From Chitinophaga caeni (lineage in GTDB: Bacteria > Bacteroidota > Bacteroidia > Chitinophagales > Chitinophagaceae), in assembly GCF_002557795.1 (NCBI RefSeq), contig NZ_CP023777.1, positions 124,001 to 188,000 of the forward strand: a DNA stretch of 64,000 bases, in the 5' to 3' direction. Below the pieces are notes generated by a model. The model saw only the letters and a list, made by a program, of their open reading frames with translations, was not told the DNA's origin and ran no database searches. The first letter of the stretch is position 1; each line of letters opens with the position of its first letter. The position numbers and the translations under genes are program-made. Shown here piece by piece: positions 36,255-45,846 of the stretch.

Positions 36255-39215
36255 ATGTATATTAATTGTAAGAGTTGGTTCAGTTTGAAATACGGTACTA
36301 TAGATACCAAGAAATTGGTCAGTACCGCCTGGCAATTGGGTGTGAGCAGCCTCGCGCTGACCAATATCAATTGTACTACCGATGCCTGGATGTTTGTACA
36401 GTGTTGCCGCGAATATAAAATCAAACCGGTATTAGGTATCGAATGCCGCAACGGGAATTCTTTTCAGTATATTTTGCTGGCCCGCAATATGGATGGTTGG
36501 CTGCAAATCAACAATTTCCTCAGTGAACATCTTCAGCAGGAAAAAGATTTTCCCGCCCAAGCTCCCCATTTTAAAGACGTGTTTGTTATATATGCATGGG
36601 GACAAAGGTCATTACATGACCTGGCGGCGCATGAATATATCGGTGTGCGAGTGGCGGAGATCAATAAGCTGTTCCGCTTACAACCCGCGGCGTACGGTGA
36701 AAAATTGGTCGTGTTGCAACCCGTAACGTACCAAGATAAAGTTCACCGGGAGTTGCATCAACTGCTCCGGGCAGTAGATCAAAATTTACTCATCACGCAG
36801 CTCCCGCCCGAAAGCTTAGCAAAAGAAGGGGAAACTTTTATACCGCCCGCGCAGCTCGTAAAAGCTTTTCAAGATCACCCGGCCATCGTGCAAAATACTT
36901 TACGGCTGCTGGATGCCTGTAATATTCAATTTGATTTTAAACAAGCGCGCAATAAGAAATATTTTACCGCTAGCGCCGCCGAAGATGCCAAGTTATTACG
37001 GGATCTGACAATGAAAGGAATGAAAGAACGCTACGGGGATGGCAATAGCGAGGCATTGTACCGTATAGAAAAAGAACTCAAGGTTGTTTCGGATTTGAAT
37101 TTTACCGCCTACTTTTTAATTACCTGGGATATTATCCGCTTTGCCAATGAACGGGGATTTTTTTACGTTGGCCGCGGGAGCGGCGCCAATTCCATCGTTG
37201 CCTATTGCCTGCGCATTACCAACGTAGATCCTATCGCGTTAGATTTATATTTTGAAAGGTTCCTCAATCCTTACAGAAGCTCGCCACCCGATTTTGATAT
37301 GGATTTTTCCTGGAAAGATAGGGATGAAATCACCCGTTATATATTTGAGAAATACGGGGAAAGGCATACTGCGCTTATCGGCACGATCACTACCTTCCAG
37401 GTAAATGCCATTATCAGGGAGCTGGGAAAAGTTTACGGCTTACCGAAGAAGGAAATTGATAAAATACTAGGCACACCACAGCAGGTAAGCCTCGATGGGA
37501 ATGATTCGATTCAAAGTAAAATATGGTTTTACGGTTCCCTGTTGGAAAAATTTCCGAATCATCTCAGTATACATGCAGGCGGTATATTAATCAGCGAAGA
37601 GCCGATACATCAATATTGCAGTACACATTTGCCACCGAAAGGATTTATTACCACGCAGTTCGACATGCACCTAGCCGAAGCGATCGGTTTATACAAGTTT
37701 GATATTTTAAGTCAACGGGGATTGGGGCATATCCGCGATGCCATCGATCTCGTGAAAGTGAATAAAGGAATTGATATCGATATTCACCGGGTACAGGAAT
37801 TTATCCGGGACCCGGAAATCAACAAGCAATTACAGGAAGTAAATACGATCGGTTGTTTTTATATTGAATCGCCCGCGATGCGACAATTGTTGTTAAAGTT
37901 GAGATGTAATGACTACCTCACGTTGGTAGCAGCCAGTTCTATCATCAGGCCCGGCGTGGCGCAATCCGGAATGATGCGGCAGTATATTACAAACTTCCAC
38001 CATCCCGGGCAGGCGCAATATTTACATCCTATCATGAAAGAATTGCTGTCCGAAACTTACGGGGTCATGGTGTACCAGGAAGATGTGATCAAGGTAGCCC
38101 ATCATTACGCGCAATTAGACCTGGCCGATGCAGATATTTTACGCAGGGCAATGGCCGGAAAATACCGGGGGAATGATCAGTTCGTAAAAATACGGGATAT
38201 GTTTTTCGAGAACTGCCGGCAATTAGGTCGCCCGGCTGATGTAAGCGAAGAAATATGGCGGCAGATTGCCAGCTTTGCGAATTATTCATTTTCCAAGGCG
38301 CATTCCGCCAGCTTTGCAATAGAAAGTTACCAGAGCTTGTATCTCAAGACTTATTACCCGATGGAATTTATGGTGGCGGTGATTAATAATTTCGGGGGAT
38401 TTTATAACCGTGAATTATACTTCCGTGAATTACAAAAAACAGGCGCCGAGGTATATCCCCCCTGCATCAACCGCAGCGATTACCTTACTAATATACAGGG
38501 AAAAAAAGTGTACATGGGTTTTATCCATGTAGAAAGGCTAGAACAACAATGGATAGAGCAGGTATTGCGCAATCGCCGGCAATTCGGGCCATTCGCACAT
38601 CTTGAAGATTTCATCGAACGAACAGATCCCGCGCCGCAACAATTGGAAATATTGATACGCATCAACGCCTTCTCGTTTACCGGGCAAGACAAGAAATCTT
38701 TATTATGGAAAAGTTCTATCCTGCAAAGGCATTACAAGGGAAATGATATTCATATTCCCCTGTTCAAACCGCCGCCCACCGACTGGCAATTACCTACGCT
38801 GGCACAGCGTGAGCATGAAGATGCATTCGATGAAATAGATTTAATAGGCTTCTCATTAGCATCCCCCTTTGCTGCCTTGAAACATCAACAGGAAGCATAT
38901 ACACCCGTATCCGGGCTAGTAGGAAAAACAGGGCAACAAGTGAAAGTATTGGGCTACCTCGTTTGCACGAAGTATTCACGGACCAGCAAAGGGGAACTGA
39001 TGTGCTTCGGCACCTTCCTGGACAGGGAACATAATTTCCTCGATACCGTGCATTTCCCGAAAAGTTTGCATAAGTATCCTTTACAAAAAGCCGGTTTTTA
39101 CAGCATGACAGGCATCGTTATGGAAGAATTTGATGTCCTCAGCGTGAATGTAGAATATATGCACAAGGTGGGTTACTTTGAAGATACGGTTCCTAACTTC
39201 TACCAGCGCATATAG
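36255..39215 (+). CDS. dnaE2: DnaE2-like error-prone DNA polymerase III alpha subunit
   Basis: 986 aa, shorter than replicative DnaE (about 1160). The N-terminal PHP domain (1-70) has lost its metal ligands: the motif normally reading HxHxxxS is INCKSWFS, and the later TDH-type motif is TNINC. The polymerase core is intact, with VGRGSGANSIVAY (305-317), PDFDMDF (345-351, catalytic Asp residues) and LYKFDIL for the third Asp. Helix-hairpin-helix and OB-fold parts follow (VKVLGYLVCTKYSRTSKGE). Co-transcribed with dinB, it is likely the SOS polymerase rather than the replicase. Confidence 0.85.
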   Translation: MYINCKSWFSLKYGTIDTKKLVSTAWQLGVSSLALTNINCTTDAWMFVQCCREYKIKPVLGIECRNGNSFQYILLARNMDGWLQINNFLSEHLQQEKDFPAQAPHFKDVFVIYAWGQRSLHDLAAHEYIGVRVAEINKLFRLQPAAYGEKLVVLQPVTYQDKVHRELHQLLRAVDQNLLITQLPPESLAKEGETFIPPAQLVKAFQDHPAIVQNTLRLLDACNIQFDFKQARNKKYFTASAAEDAKLLRDLTMKGMKERYGDGNSEALYRIEKELKVVSDLNFTAYFLITWDIIRFANERGFFYVGRGSGANSIVAYCLRITNVDPIALDLYFERFLNPYRSSPPDFDMDFSWKDRDEITRYIFEKYGERHTALIGTITTFQVNAIIRELGKVYGLPKKEIDKILGTPQQVSLDGNDSIQSKIWFYGSLLEKFPNHLSIHAGGILISEEPIHQYCSTHLPPKGFITTQFDMHLAEAIGLYKFDILSQRGLGHIRDAIDLVKVNKGIDIDIHRVQEFIRDPEINKQLQEVNTIGCFYIESPAMRQLLLKLRCNDYLTLVAASSIIRPGVAQSGMMRQYITNFHHPGQAQYLHPIMKELLSETYGVMVYQEDVIKVAHHYAQLDLADADILRRAMAGKYRGNDQFVKIRDMFFENCRQLGRPADVSEEIWRQIASFANYSFSKAHSASFAIESYQSLYLKTYYPMEFMVAVINNFGGFYNRELYFRELQKTGAEVYPPCINRSDYLTNIQGKKVYMGFIHVERLEQQWIEQVLRNRRQFGPFAHLEDFIERTDPAPQQLEILIRINAFSFTGQDKKSLLWKSSILQRHYKGNDIHIPLFKPPPTDWQLPTLAQREHEDAFDEIDLIGFSLASPFAALKHQQEAYTPVSGLVGKTGQQVKVLGYLVCTKYSRTSKGELMCFGTFLDREHNFLDTVHFPKSLHKYPLQKAGFYSMTGIVMEEFDVLSVNVEYMHKVGYFEDTVPNFYQRI

Positions 39216-39341
39216 TTGATCCGGCTGAAAAAGCTCATCCTGGGATAGTAATGAACCAGCCTTTTCGAAAGATTTATCATACCGGTTCCGTACGGCATGC
39301 GATTCTAGAATTAACTTTCACAATTACCCTATATCTACAAA

Positions 39342-39373
39342 AAAGCAGGAACCCCTAATCGGATTCCTGCTTT
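39342..39373 (-). terminator. Aspartate kinase terminator
   Basis: A 10-bp stem AAAGCAGGAA/TTCCTGCTTT is followed by a U run on the minus strand. It lies between convergent dnaE2 and lysC. Confidence 0.82.
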
Positions 39374-39395
39374 CATATTATAAAGTAGCAGTTGC

Positions 39396-40715
39396 TTATA
39401 AATTAAACAACCCTTTATTCAATAATTGCAATGTTTGATTTTTATATTGGGCAGCTACCAATATAGAAATATTATGCCTACTACCACCGTAAGAGATCAT
39501 CCTTAAAGGAATTTCCTTCAATGAATCAAACAGCCTGCTCAAAATTTCCGGGGTGGCGGCTACTTCGTTACCAACGATTGAAACGATCGCCTGGTGATGG
39601 TCGAGTTCCACGGTCCCGAAAGGTTGTAACTCCTTCACGATTTGATCGAGGAATTGGGATTGATCGATCGTTAAAGAAACCGCCACTTCAGAAGTGGTGA
39701 TCATATCGATCGGGGTGCGATACTTTTCGAACACCTCGAATATTTTCCTCAAGAAACCATAAGCCAAAAGCATGCGGCTGGATTTGATCTTAATAGCGAT
39801 AATGCCGTCTTTTGCCGCGATCGCCTTGGCGCCGTTACCATTTGGCATTTCCGTAATGATCGTTCCTTTAGCATCCGGTTGCATCGTGTTCAGCAACTTA
39901 ACCGGGATATTGAAATGCTGTGCAGGCCAGATAGAGGCAGGGTGTAAAATTTTAGCACCGAAATAAGCCAACTCCGCCGCTTCGTCGAAAGACAATTGAT
40001 CGATCGGGAATGTTTTATCCACGATACGCGGATCGTTGTTGTGCATACCGTCGATGTCTGTCCAAATCTGCACTTCGGAAGCCTGGATCGCCGCACCGAT
40101 CAGGGAAGCAGAATAATCGCTACCGCCACGTTTGAGGTTATCCACTTCACCGCGCGCGTTGCGGCAGATATAACCCTGGGTAATGAATAAATTGATCCCT
40201 TTATTTTTATCTACAAAAGCAGCCAATTTAGCTTTGATCTTAGGAATTTCAGGTTCATCATTTTCATCGATGCTCATGAACTCCAGGGCAGGTAACAAGA
40301 CAGCTTTTACGCCTTTTTCCACCAAATATGCATTGAACAATTTTGTAGACAACAACTCACCCTGTGCAAGAATATCTTTATTCAAAGCTTCGTTGAAAGA
40401 AATTTTCAGGATGATGTTCAGGAACTCAAAATGTTCGTCCACGATGGCATTGGCATGCTGCTTACCTTCGGGAGTACTCACCAATTGATCCACGAAGCCG
40501 CGGTAATGGCTTTCCAACTTATCGATCTGTTGTTTGGCTTGTACCTTCTTACCATCAGACAAAGATTGCCCGATCTCCACTAATGCGTTTGTAGTACCGG
40601 AGAGAGCGGAAAGTACTACGATTTTAGTATCTTGGTCGGCTGTAATTAATTGAGCCACCGAATGCATTCGTTCCGGTTTACCTACTGAGGTACCACCAAA
40701 TTTTAAGACTTTCAT
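39396..40715 (-). CDS. lysC: Aspartate kinase
   Basis: 439 aa. It phosphorylates aspartate as the first step to Lys, Thr and Met. The kinase domain begins MKVLKFGGTSVGKPERM and includes the substrate region FITQGYICRNARGEVDNLKRGGSDYSASL. Two ACT domains lie at about 300-439 (IAIKIKSSRMLLAYGFLRKIF, then VSIVGNEVAATPEIL), so allosteric amino-acid control is likely. It is not fused to homoserine dehydrogenase. The dehydrogenase gene at 40733 lies 17 bp upstream in the same direction, so they may share a transcript. Confidence 0.93.
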   Translation of the reverse strand: MKVLKFGGTSVGKPERMHSVAQLITADQDTKIVVLSALSGTTNALVEIGQSLSDGKKVQAKQQIDKLESHYRGFVDQLVSTPEGKQHANAIVDEHFEFLNIILKISFNEALNKDILAQGELLSTKLFNAYLVEKGVKAVLLPALEFMSIDENDEPEIPKIKAKLAAFVDKNKGINLFITQGYICRNARGEVDNLKRGGSDYSASLIGAAIQASEVQIWTDIDGMHNNDPRIVDKTFPIDQLSFDEAAELAYFGAKILHPASIWPAQHFNIPVKLLNTMQPDAKGTIITEMPNGNGAKAIAAKDGIIAIKIKSSRMLLAYGFLRKIFEVFEKYRTPIDMITTSEVAVSLTIDQSQFLDQIVKELQPFGTVELDHHQAIVSIVGNEVAATPEILSRLFDSLKEIPLRMISYGGSRHNISILVAAQYKNQTLQLLNKGLFNL

Positions 40716-40732
40716 TTTGTGTTGATATATAC

Positions 40733-41806
40733 TTAGAAATCAATTTTAAATTTAGATGCCAATTCTTTTAGATCTTTTACCACCGGTGCTAACAGGGGGA
40801 TCCCCTCTTTCATCCTGATAGCTTCCATCTCGCGTTCCGGATCGCCGGGAATCAATACCTTCTTACCATCCACAGCTTCCGTATTCCTGAACCTTTCGAT
40901 CCATTGATCCATATGTGATTTAAATTCATTGGCCGGTCGGAAACCGTCTACCCTCATGGCCCCGAAGAAATGTCCCAAGCCTTCACCAACCGGGTTCGGC
41001 GGTAAAGGTAAAAAGCTTACGAAAGGCGGCGCCCAAGGGCCATAATTAGCGCCCGATAATACCGCGGAGAATATATCGACGATAGCACCCAGGCAATACC
41101 CCTTATGGCTACCGTGGTCGCGATCGCCACCCAGCGGCAGCAAGGCTCCCCCTTGTTTTAAAATATTTGGATCCGTAGAACAATGGCCATCTTTATCCTG
41201 CACCCAACCAATTGGCGCCTCATGTTCTTTTCTTTGTAATATCTCGAGTTTTCCGTTGGCAGCTGTAGTGGTAGCAAAATCGGCCACGAAAGGCGGCTGG
41301 CGATCTGCCGGAATAGCAACAGCGATCGGGTTAGTGCCTAACATTCGCTCGGTAGCAAAAGTGGGCGCTACTAAAGGACTGGCATTTGTCATAGCCATCC
41401 CGATCATATCCTGTTCCAATGCCATCATGGCATGCTGCCCAGCAATACCGAAATGGTTAGAGTTTTTTACACTCACCCAGCCGGAGCCGACCAGCGCGGC
41501 TTTTTCGATCGCGACTTTCATCGCGAAAGGCGCCACGACGAGGCCAAGACCTTTATCCCCATCCACGGTAGCGGTACTAGGGGTTTGATGAATGATCTTA
41601 ATATCTGGAACCGGGTTAATACGTCCAGCCTCCCATAACCTTACATATCCGCTCAACCTGGCCACCCCGTGGGAGTCAATCCCCCTGGCATCGGCCGCAA
41701 GCAATACATTACTAGCTAAAATGGCATGGTCGTCCGGGCAACCCATCAGGGAAAATACTTTCCGGGTAAAATGTACCAGTTGTTCGTAAGAGAAATTCTG
41801 TTCCAT
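40733..41806 (-). CDS. Ldh/malate dehydrogenase-family NAD(P)-dependent oxidoreductase
   Basis: 357 aa, type-2 malate/L-lactate dehydrogenase (YlbC/ComC family, not Rossmann-fold). Marks are ADARGIDSHGVARLSGYV near 34-51 with the catalytic His, SNHFGIAGQHAMMAL, and GGDRDHGSHKGYCLGAIVDIFSAVLSGA, which binds cofactor. It reduces a 2-oxo acid to the hydroxy acid; the exact substrate (malate, lactate, sulfolactate, ureidoglycolate) cannot be told. Encoded between DUF3467 and lysC on the same strand with short gaps. Confidence 0.87.
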   Translation of the reverse strand: MEQNFSYEQLVHFTRKVFSLMGCPDDHAILASNVLLAADARGIDSHGVARLSGYVRLWEAGRINPVPDIKIIHQTPSTATVDGDKGLGLVVAPFAMKVAIEKAALVGSGWVSVKNSNHFGIAGQHAMMALEQDMIGMAMTNASPLVAPTFATERMLGTNPIAVAIPADRQPPFVADFATTTAANGKLEILQRKEHEAPIGWVQDKDGHCSTDPNILKQGGALLPLGGDRDHGSHKGYCLGAIVDIFSAVLSGANYGPWAPPFVSFLPLPPNPVGEGLGHFFGAMRVDGFRPANEFKSHMDQWIERFRNTEAVDGKKVLIPGDPEREMEAIRMKEGIPLLAPVVKDLKELASKFKIDF

Positions 41807-41836
41807 CGCACAATTAAACTAAACACTAATCAATCC

Positions 41837-42151
41837 TTAAGCTTGAGCAGTAGGGCCACCAAAGTTCATGGGCAGCGAAACGGGCTCTTGATCCTGGATA
41901 ACACCATGGGTAGCTTCATACTTCTTGATATTATCCGACAAGGCTTTCATCAGGCGTTTGGCATGTTGAGGAGTCAGAATAACGCGGGATTTTACCCTAG
42001 CCTTAGGCATTCCGGGCATCACGTTGATAAAATCAACTACAAATTCCGAAGGGGAGTGAGTAATAACGGCAAGATTGGCATACGTACCATCAGCAACCTC
42101 TTCGCTTAGCTCTATATTTAACTGGTTCTGCTCTTCGTTCTGATTTTCCAT
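41837..42151 (-). CDS. DUF3467 protein
   Basis: 104 aa, acidic N-terminus (ENQNEEQNQLNIELSEEVADG), then the conserved core GTYANLAVITHSPSEFVVDFINVMPG (read in two halves) and RVILTPQHAKRLMKALSDNI. DUF3467 proteins are small, soluble and widespread in Bacteroidota. Function unknown. First gene of the possible DUF3467-ldh-lysC operon. Confidence 0.88.
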   Translation of the reverse strand: MENQNEEQNQLNIELSEEVADGTYANLAVITHSPSEFVVDFINVMPGMPKARVKSRVILTPQHAKRLMKALSDNIKKYEATHGVIQDQEPVSLPMNFGGPTAQA

Positions 42152-42262
42152 AATATAAAATAATCATTAAGAAAGCACAAAAATAGAAAAGACTAGGCGG
42201 ATTTGGTGTTTTTTTTGTAAGTAAGCCTGGAATTTGGGAATATTTTTGGGGATAGGGTAAAT

Positions 42263-42593
42263 TATTAAATGGTTATTGTCCTACTAAATTTTCAACGTGG
42301 AATAGCAATGATCACCGTTAAAAGTTCGACTCAATGCCCATCTGCCCGTTTCTTGTACCTTATTGCTTGCCCAAAAAAGGGCACAAATTGGCCATGACGG
42401 CCCGCCCGATGGAGCATTTCTACTACGGTATAACCAGGCTTCACTTCGCTATCCACAGTACGAAGCGTTCTTATTTTCTTAGGGGAAGCTACCCTGCATT
42501 TAAAACATACCATCCTTAGCTAGTATTCCATAATCGGCAAGGAATACAGGTAAATTCAAAACAAGTTTAGCCGGACAGTGATGATATTAAATG
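42263..42593 (+). repeat. MITE-like repeat, copy C (full length)
   Basis: An element of about 313 bp (42272-42584) with terminal inverted repeats (TTATTGTCCTACTAAA at the left, its imperfect complement TTTAGCCGGACAGTGA at the right), flanked by the 9-bp direct repeat TATTAAATG at 42263-42271 and 42585-42593. Core GGCCATGACGGCC and CTACTACGGTATAACC blocks match copies A, B and D. It fills the gap between DUF3467 and the small lipoprotein. Confidence 0.75.
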
Positions 42594-42616
42594 AATTTAA
42601 AAAACGGCAGACAGGG

Positions 42617-43120
42617 CTAGCTACCCTTTTTCTGAAATGGTCTCCAAAATTGAGTATGGGAATAAAACATGCTGTCGGAATAGGTAAAGATGATCCTTCC
42701 CGGGTAGAATTTACTTAATTGATTGCTTTCCTTATCGCCCCGTTTTAGCTCAAATTGGAAATCGACCACCATGGAATCCCGCTGCGAGTAAGAAACATAT
42801 AGATCATGGAAACCGAGTTCGTTCATTTGTTGGGCAGTTTGGCGGTTATCGGAGGATCTTACGAGAAATTGTTCCCAAGTGTAAGGGAAATTATCGAGTT
42901 CAACCCTAAATGCTTTCATCTGGTTGAGCAAGCGGTACGGGGGTTGTATTTTCCTTTTAAGCTTTTTCTTGCTGGTGGGAAGGAAGTAGCCGTAATCAAG
43001 TTCTTGGGTATTCCTATTTTGAGATTTTTTATAATCGTATTTGTTTACGGTCATACAACCTGGGATTAATAACCCCACCAGAGCAATCAAGGTTATTACA
43101 TACAATGAATTTCTTCTCAT
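42617..43120 (-). CDS. Small lipoprotein of unknown function
   Basis: About 167 aa from the ATG at 43120. Lipoprotein signal with Cys in LVGLLIPGCMTVNKY, then a basic stretch (TSKKKLKRKIQPPYRLLNQM) and a mixed alpha/beta remainder. No family recognised. The start at 43159 would add 13 residues before the signal peptide and is less likely. Confidence 0.65.
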   Translation of the reverse strand: MRRNSLYVITLIALVGLLIPGCMTVNKYDYKKSQNRNTQELDYGYFLPTSKKKLKRKIQPPYRLLNQMKAFRVELDNFPYTWEQFLVRSSDNRQTAQQMNELGFHDLYVSYSQRDSMVVDFQFELKRGDKESNQLSKFYPGRIIFTYSDSMFYSHTQFWRPFQKKGS

Positions 43121-43211
43121 TGGTTCAATGGATCTAGGGAATAAGAAATTATAGTTCATTAAAATAAGAAAAAAGGAATGAACAGGATGTCAAACCATGC
43201 AAAATATTTGT

Positions 43212-43251
43212 TAAAAAAGAGAAGGTCATTCACATAGCGAATGACCTTCTC
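43212..43251 (-). terminator. Terminator of the first SusC/SusD operon
   Basis: A 13-bp perfect stem GAGAAGGTCATTC/GAATGACCTTCTC with a 7-base loop, then a U run on the minus strand, 24 bp after the DUF1735 gene's stop. Confidence 0.9.
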
Positions 43252-43274
43252 ATCATATAATTTGTCAACCGTAC

Positions 43275-44219
43275 TTATGGTCTTACACCTACTTTTTTCC
43301 AAGTTTCTGTAAAGACACAACGATCGCTGCCACTTTGAACCATTACGTATTTAACTTCCATTACGAGTGTGCCATCCACTTCTTTAAAAGTATTTACACC
43401 GCTGGCTTCAAGTCGGCCGGCCCTATTCCCAGCTCCTTGGCCAAATGCATTGGTTACATCTACGACATTCTCTCCTTCAATTTTAAACTCGGGGGTCCAG
43501 TTACCATAATAACTTAAACCTGTACCGGTATAGAAGACGAAGCCATTTAATCCGTATTCAGCATTATAGGCATATACTTGGTTAGCGCTGGTTGTAATCA
43601 AATACATTTTAGTGTATGGGTAGATCCCGGAGAATGCAGCATTCGCCAAATCTGTATAAGAGCCTGTGACTTCATAAACGCCATCCCAAGTGTTTTTGGG
43701 GCTCACCCTGTAAATAGCAGATTTATAATTTTGACTGATACTTGCGCTGCTACTAGAAACGATAGTAAGGCCAAGAGCCAACTCTTCATTTAAGTCAAAT
43801 TGTTCTGTATTGAATTTAACTTTCAGGTAGCCAACCCGTTCACCTTTCTTAATTACAACGGTATTACTTTCAATAGTGTAAACAGAACTAGGCATAACGG
43901 TAAACGCTTCTTCATGTTCTTCATTATAAGCTGTTACCGCAGCTTCGGAAACTTGAACATCCATGGTAATATCATTGGGAGCGTTTCCCGTACCAGAATA
44001 AGCGATAGGCACATCAAATTCCACTTCCGGTAAGATATCGAATGCTACTTCGAATAAAGGAATGGACGACGAAGTAGGCGATGCAATGCCATTGACATTC
44101 TTGAAGCCTACTACTTTCGGTGATTTACTCGCATCAAAATTTGGATCATCCTTCAAGCATGAGGATAACCCCATCACCACCGATAATGTAAGGATTATAT
44201 TTAAAATACTTTTCTTCAT
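43275..44219 (-). CDS. DUF1735/BT_3987-type surface lipoprotein
   Basis: 314 aa. Lipoprotein signal with Cys in VMGLSSCLKDDPNFD. Residues about 40-160 match DUF1735 (FEVAFDILPEVEFDVPIAYSG, VVIKKGERVGYLKVKFNTEQ), a beta-sandwich common in proteins encoded with SusC/SusD. The rest (Tyr- and Gly-rich, TWDGVYEVTGSYTD onward) looks like a second beta-domain for ligand binding. Third gene of the operon with the SusC/SusD pair; it probably binds the transported ligand at the cell surface. Confidence 0.82.
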   Translation of the reverse strand: MKKSILNIILTLSVVMGLSSCLKDDPNFDASKSPKVVGFKNVNGIASPTSSSIPLFEVAFDILPEVEFDVPIAYSGTGNAPNDITMDVQVSEAAVTAYNEEHEEAFTVMPSSVYTIESNTVVIKKGERVGYLKVKFNTEQFDLNEELALGLTIVSSSSASISQNYKSAIYRVSPKNTWDGVYEVTGSYTDLANAAFSGIYPYTKMYLITTSANQVYAYNAEYGLNGFVFYTGTGLSYYGNWTPEFKIEGENVVDVTNAFGQGAGNRAGRLEASGVNTFKEVDGTLVMEVKYVMVQSGSDRCVFTETWKKVGVRP

Positions 44220-44248
44220 GTTAATCAGATTTTGATTATTGGAACCAA

Positions 44249-45835
44249 TTATTTTCTCCTATCCCAGAAAACATAATCATTCACAGTGAGGCCTGTAGGT
44301 ACATTTTCAGAATTTACTTGGAATTCGGAAGATGGGTACAGGATTCTACCTGGCAATCTATCAGGAGTTGTTACTGACGAGTTTAATGAAATGAACGAGG
44401 TAATGGGATCCGGATTATTAGAAACTGCATTTCTAGGATAACCAGTCCTGCGGTATTCAGCCCAAGATTCATGACCATGTATAAAGTTTAACGCGATATA
44501 CTTCTGGGTGATGATAGCTTCTAATTTCTGATCATTCGTAGTAGCTAAATCCCAATTAACTAAAGCATTAGCATTATTCTCAGCAGTATCTTCAGCCATG
44601 ATAACAGCAGGATCACCTTCAACAAACCGTCCATCGTAAGTACTGAACAAGTAAGTATAGGAAGCCAGCATCCCATCATAAAATGCCTTCTTAGCATCCC
44701 CAGGAAGAATACCTTTCATATAAGCTTCAGCTTCCAAGAATTTTGATTCAGCTAACAACATTACAGGCTGATCCATTGCACGATTTTTCAATACACCAAC
44801 GGCATCGGCTTCATCTGCATTATAAGAACGGCTAGAACCAGTATACCATGAAGTACCGCCGGGACCCGCTGTAGCATCATCGCCAGTATAACCTAATTGG
44901 TTTGTACCGGTGTTTGGGAAACTATAGTACATAGCGTAACCACGCTGGTCACTTATTTTCACACCATTATAAAAGGAGAGGATGAAAGGCGTAGGCACCC
45001 TTGAGAAACCAGTTGTTTGCCTAGAACCGGAATAAGTACTATGGTAAGTTTGCCAAGTTGGATTCTGTTTCCCGTCATTCTTGGAATAGCCTGGATTTAC
45101 ACCGGCATCTTCAGTTAAGAAACCATCGGAAAAATCCATACTCACACCATCTAAAGCGCTAGTATTGGAAGCACGAATCAACAACTTCAACTTCAGGGAA
45201 TTGGCAAATTTTAACCAGTTTGTCATGTTAGTCCCGGTATGGAACATCACATCGGCAGACCCGATACTATTTTCTAAAGAAACTATCGGTTCTTCAGCAT
45301 TCTTAATCATGCTAATGGCAGAATCCAGTTGCAAGTATAAATCTTTGTAAACTGCTTCAGCATTATCATAAGAAGGAGCGATATCATCCAAACCTTTCAA
45401 AGCTTGAGAGTAGGGAATATCATTATAATTATCGACCAAAACCTGGAAGTGGAAAACTTTCATGATCCTTGCTACAGCATTGTAGTAAACATATTTAGGA
45501 TCACTTTCAGCATACTTGATAATTGTTTGATAATCGTTCAATACATCGTATTGATTCGTCCAAACGGAAGTATAACTATCGGATGAATAGTTGTAAGTAA
45601 GGGTTGAACCCCAGCCACCAAAACCACCGGCATTAGCGATATATCCAACTTGCCAATCGCCGTAGTCACTTAATGAAGGAATATTGGCAGCTGAATAAGT
45701 TAAAGCTTGCGGCAACAAGAGTTCCGGGGAGCTCTCGGTTGCTTGGTTCGGGTTGTTATTTACATCTAGGTACTTTTTGCAGGAAGACATTGCAACAGCA
45801 CCCAAAACTATTAAACTTAATATTTGTTTTTTCAT
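44249..45835 (-). CDS. SusD/RagB-family lipoprotein (SusD_2 type)
   Basis: 528 aa. Lipoprotein signal with Cys in GAVAMSSCKKYLDVNNNPNQ. The NNNPNQ motif, DNYNDIPYSQALKG and LLAESKFLEAEAYMKG are typical of the SusD_2 subgroup, which forms the lid that captures ligand over the SusC channel. It follows the SusC gene by 11 bp and precedes the DUF1735 lipoprotein by 29 bp. Confidence 0.92.
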   Translation of the reverse strand: MKKQILSLIVLGAVAMSSCKKYLDVNNNPNQATESSPELLLPQALTYSAANIPSLSDYGDWQVGYIANAGGFGGWGSTLTYNYSSDSYTSVWTNQYDVLNDYQTIIKYAESDPKYVYYNAVARIMKVFHFQVLVDNYNDIPYSQALKGLDDIAPSYDNAEAVYKDLYLQLDSAISMIKNAEEPIVSLENSIGSADVMFHTGTNMTNWLKFANSLKLKLLIRASNTSALDGVSMDFSDGFLTEDAGVNPGYSKNDGKQNPTWQTYHSTYSGSRQTTGFSRVPTPFILSFYNGVKISDQRGYAMYYSFPNTGTNQLGYTGDDATAGPGGTSWYTGSSRSYNADEADAVGVLKNRAMDQPVMLLAESKFLEAEAYMKGILPGDAKKAFYDGMLASYTYLFSTYDGRFVEGDPAVIMAEDTAENNANALVNWDLATTNDQKLEAIITQKYIALNFIHGHESWAEYRRTGYPRNAVSNNPDPITSFISLNSSVTTPDRLPGRILYPSSEFQVNSENVPTGLTVNDYVFWDRRK

Positions 45836-45846
45836 GTCGCTGCTAA

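Noticed and set aside
9657..42593. Calling the dispersed repeats insertion sequences
   Set aside because: They are about 300 bp, with no transposase or remnant of one; only a MITE-like status is supported.
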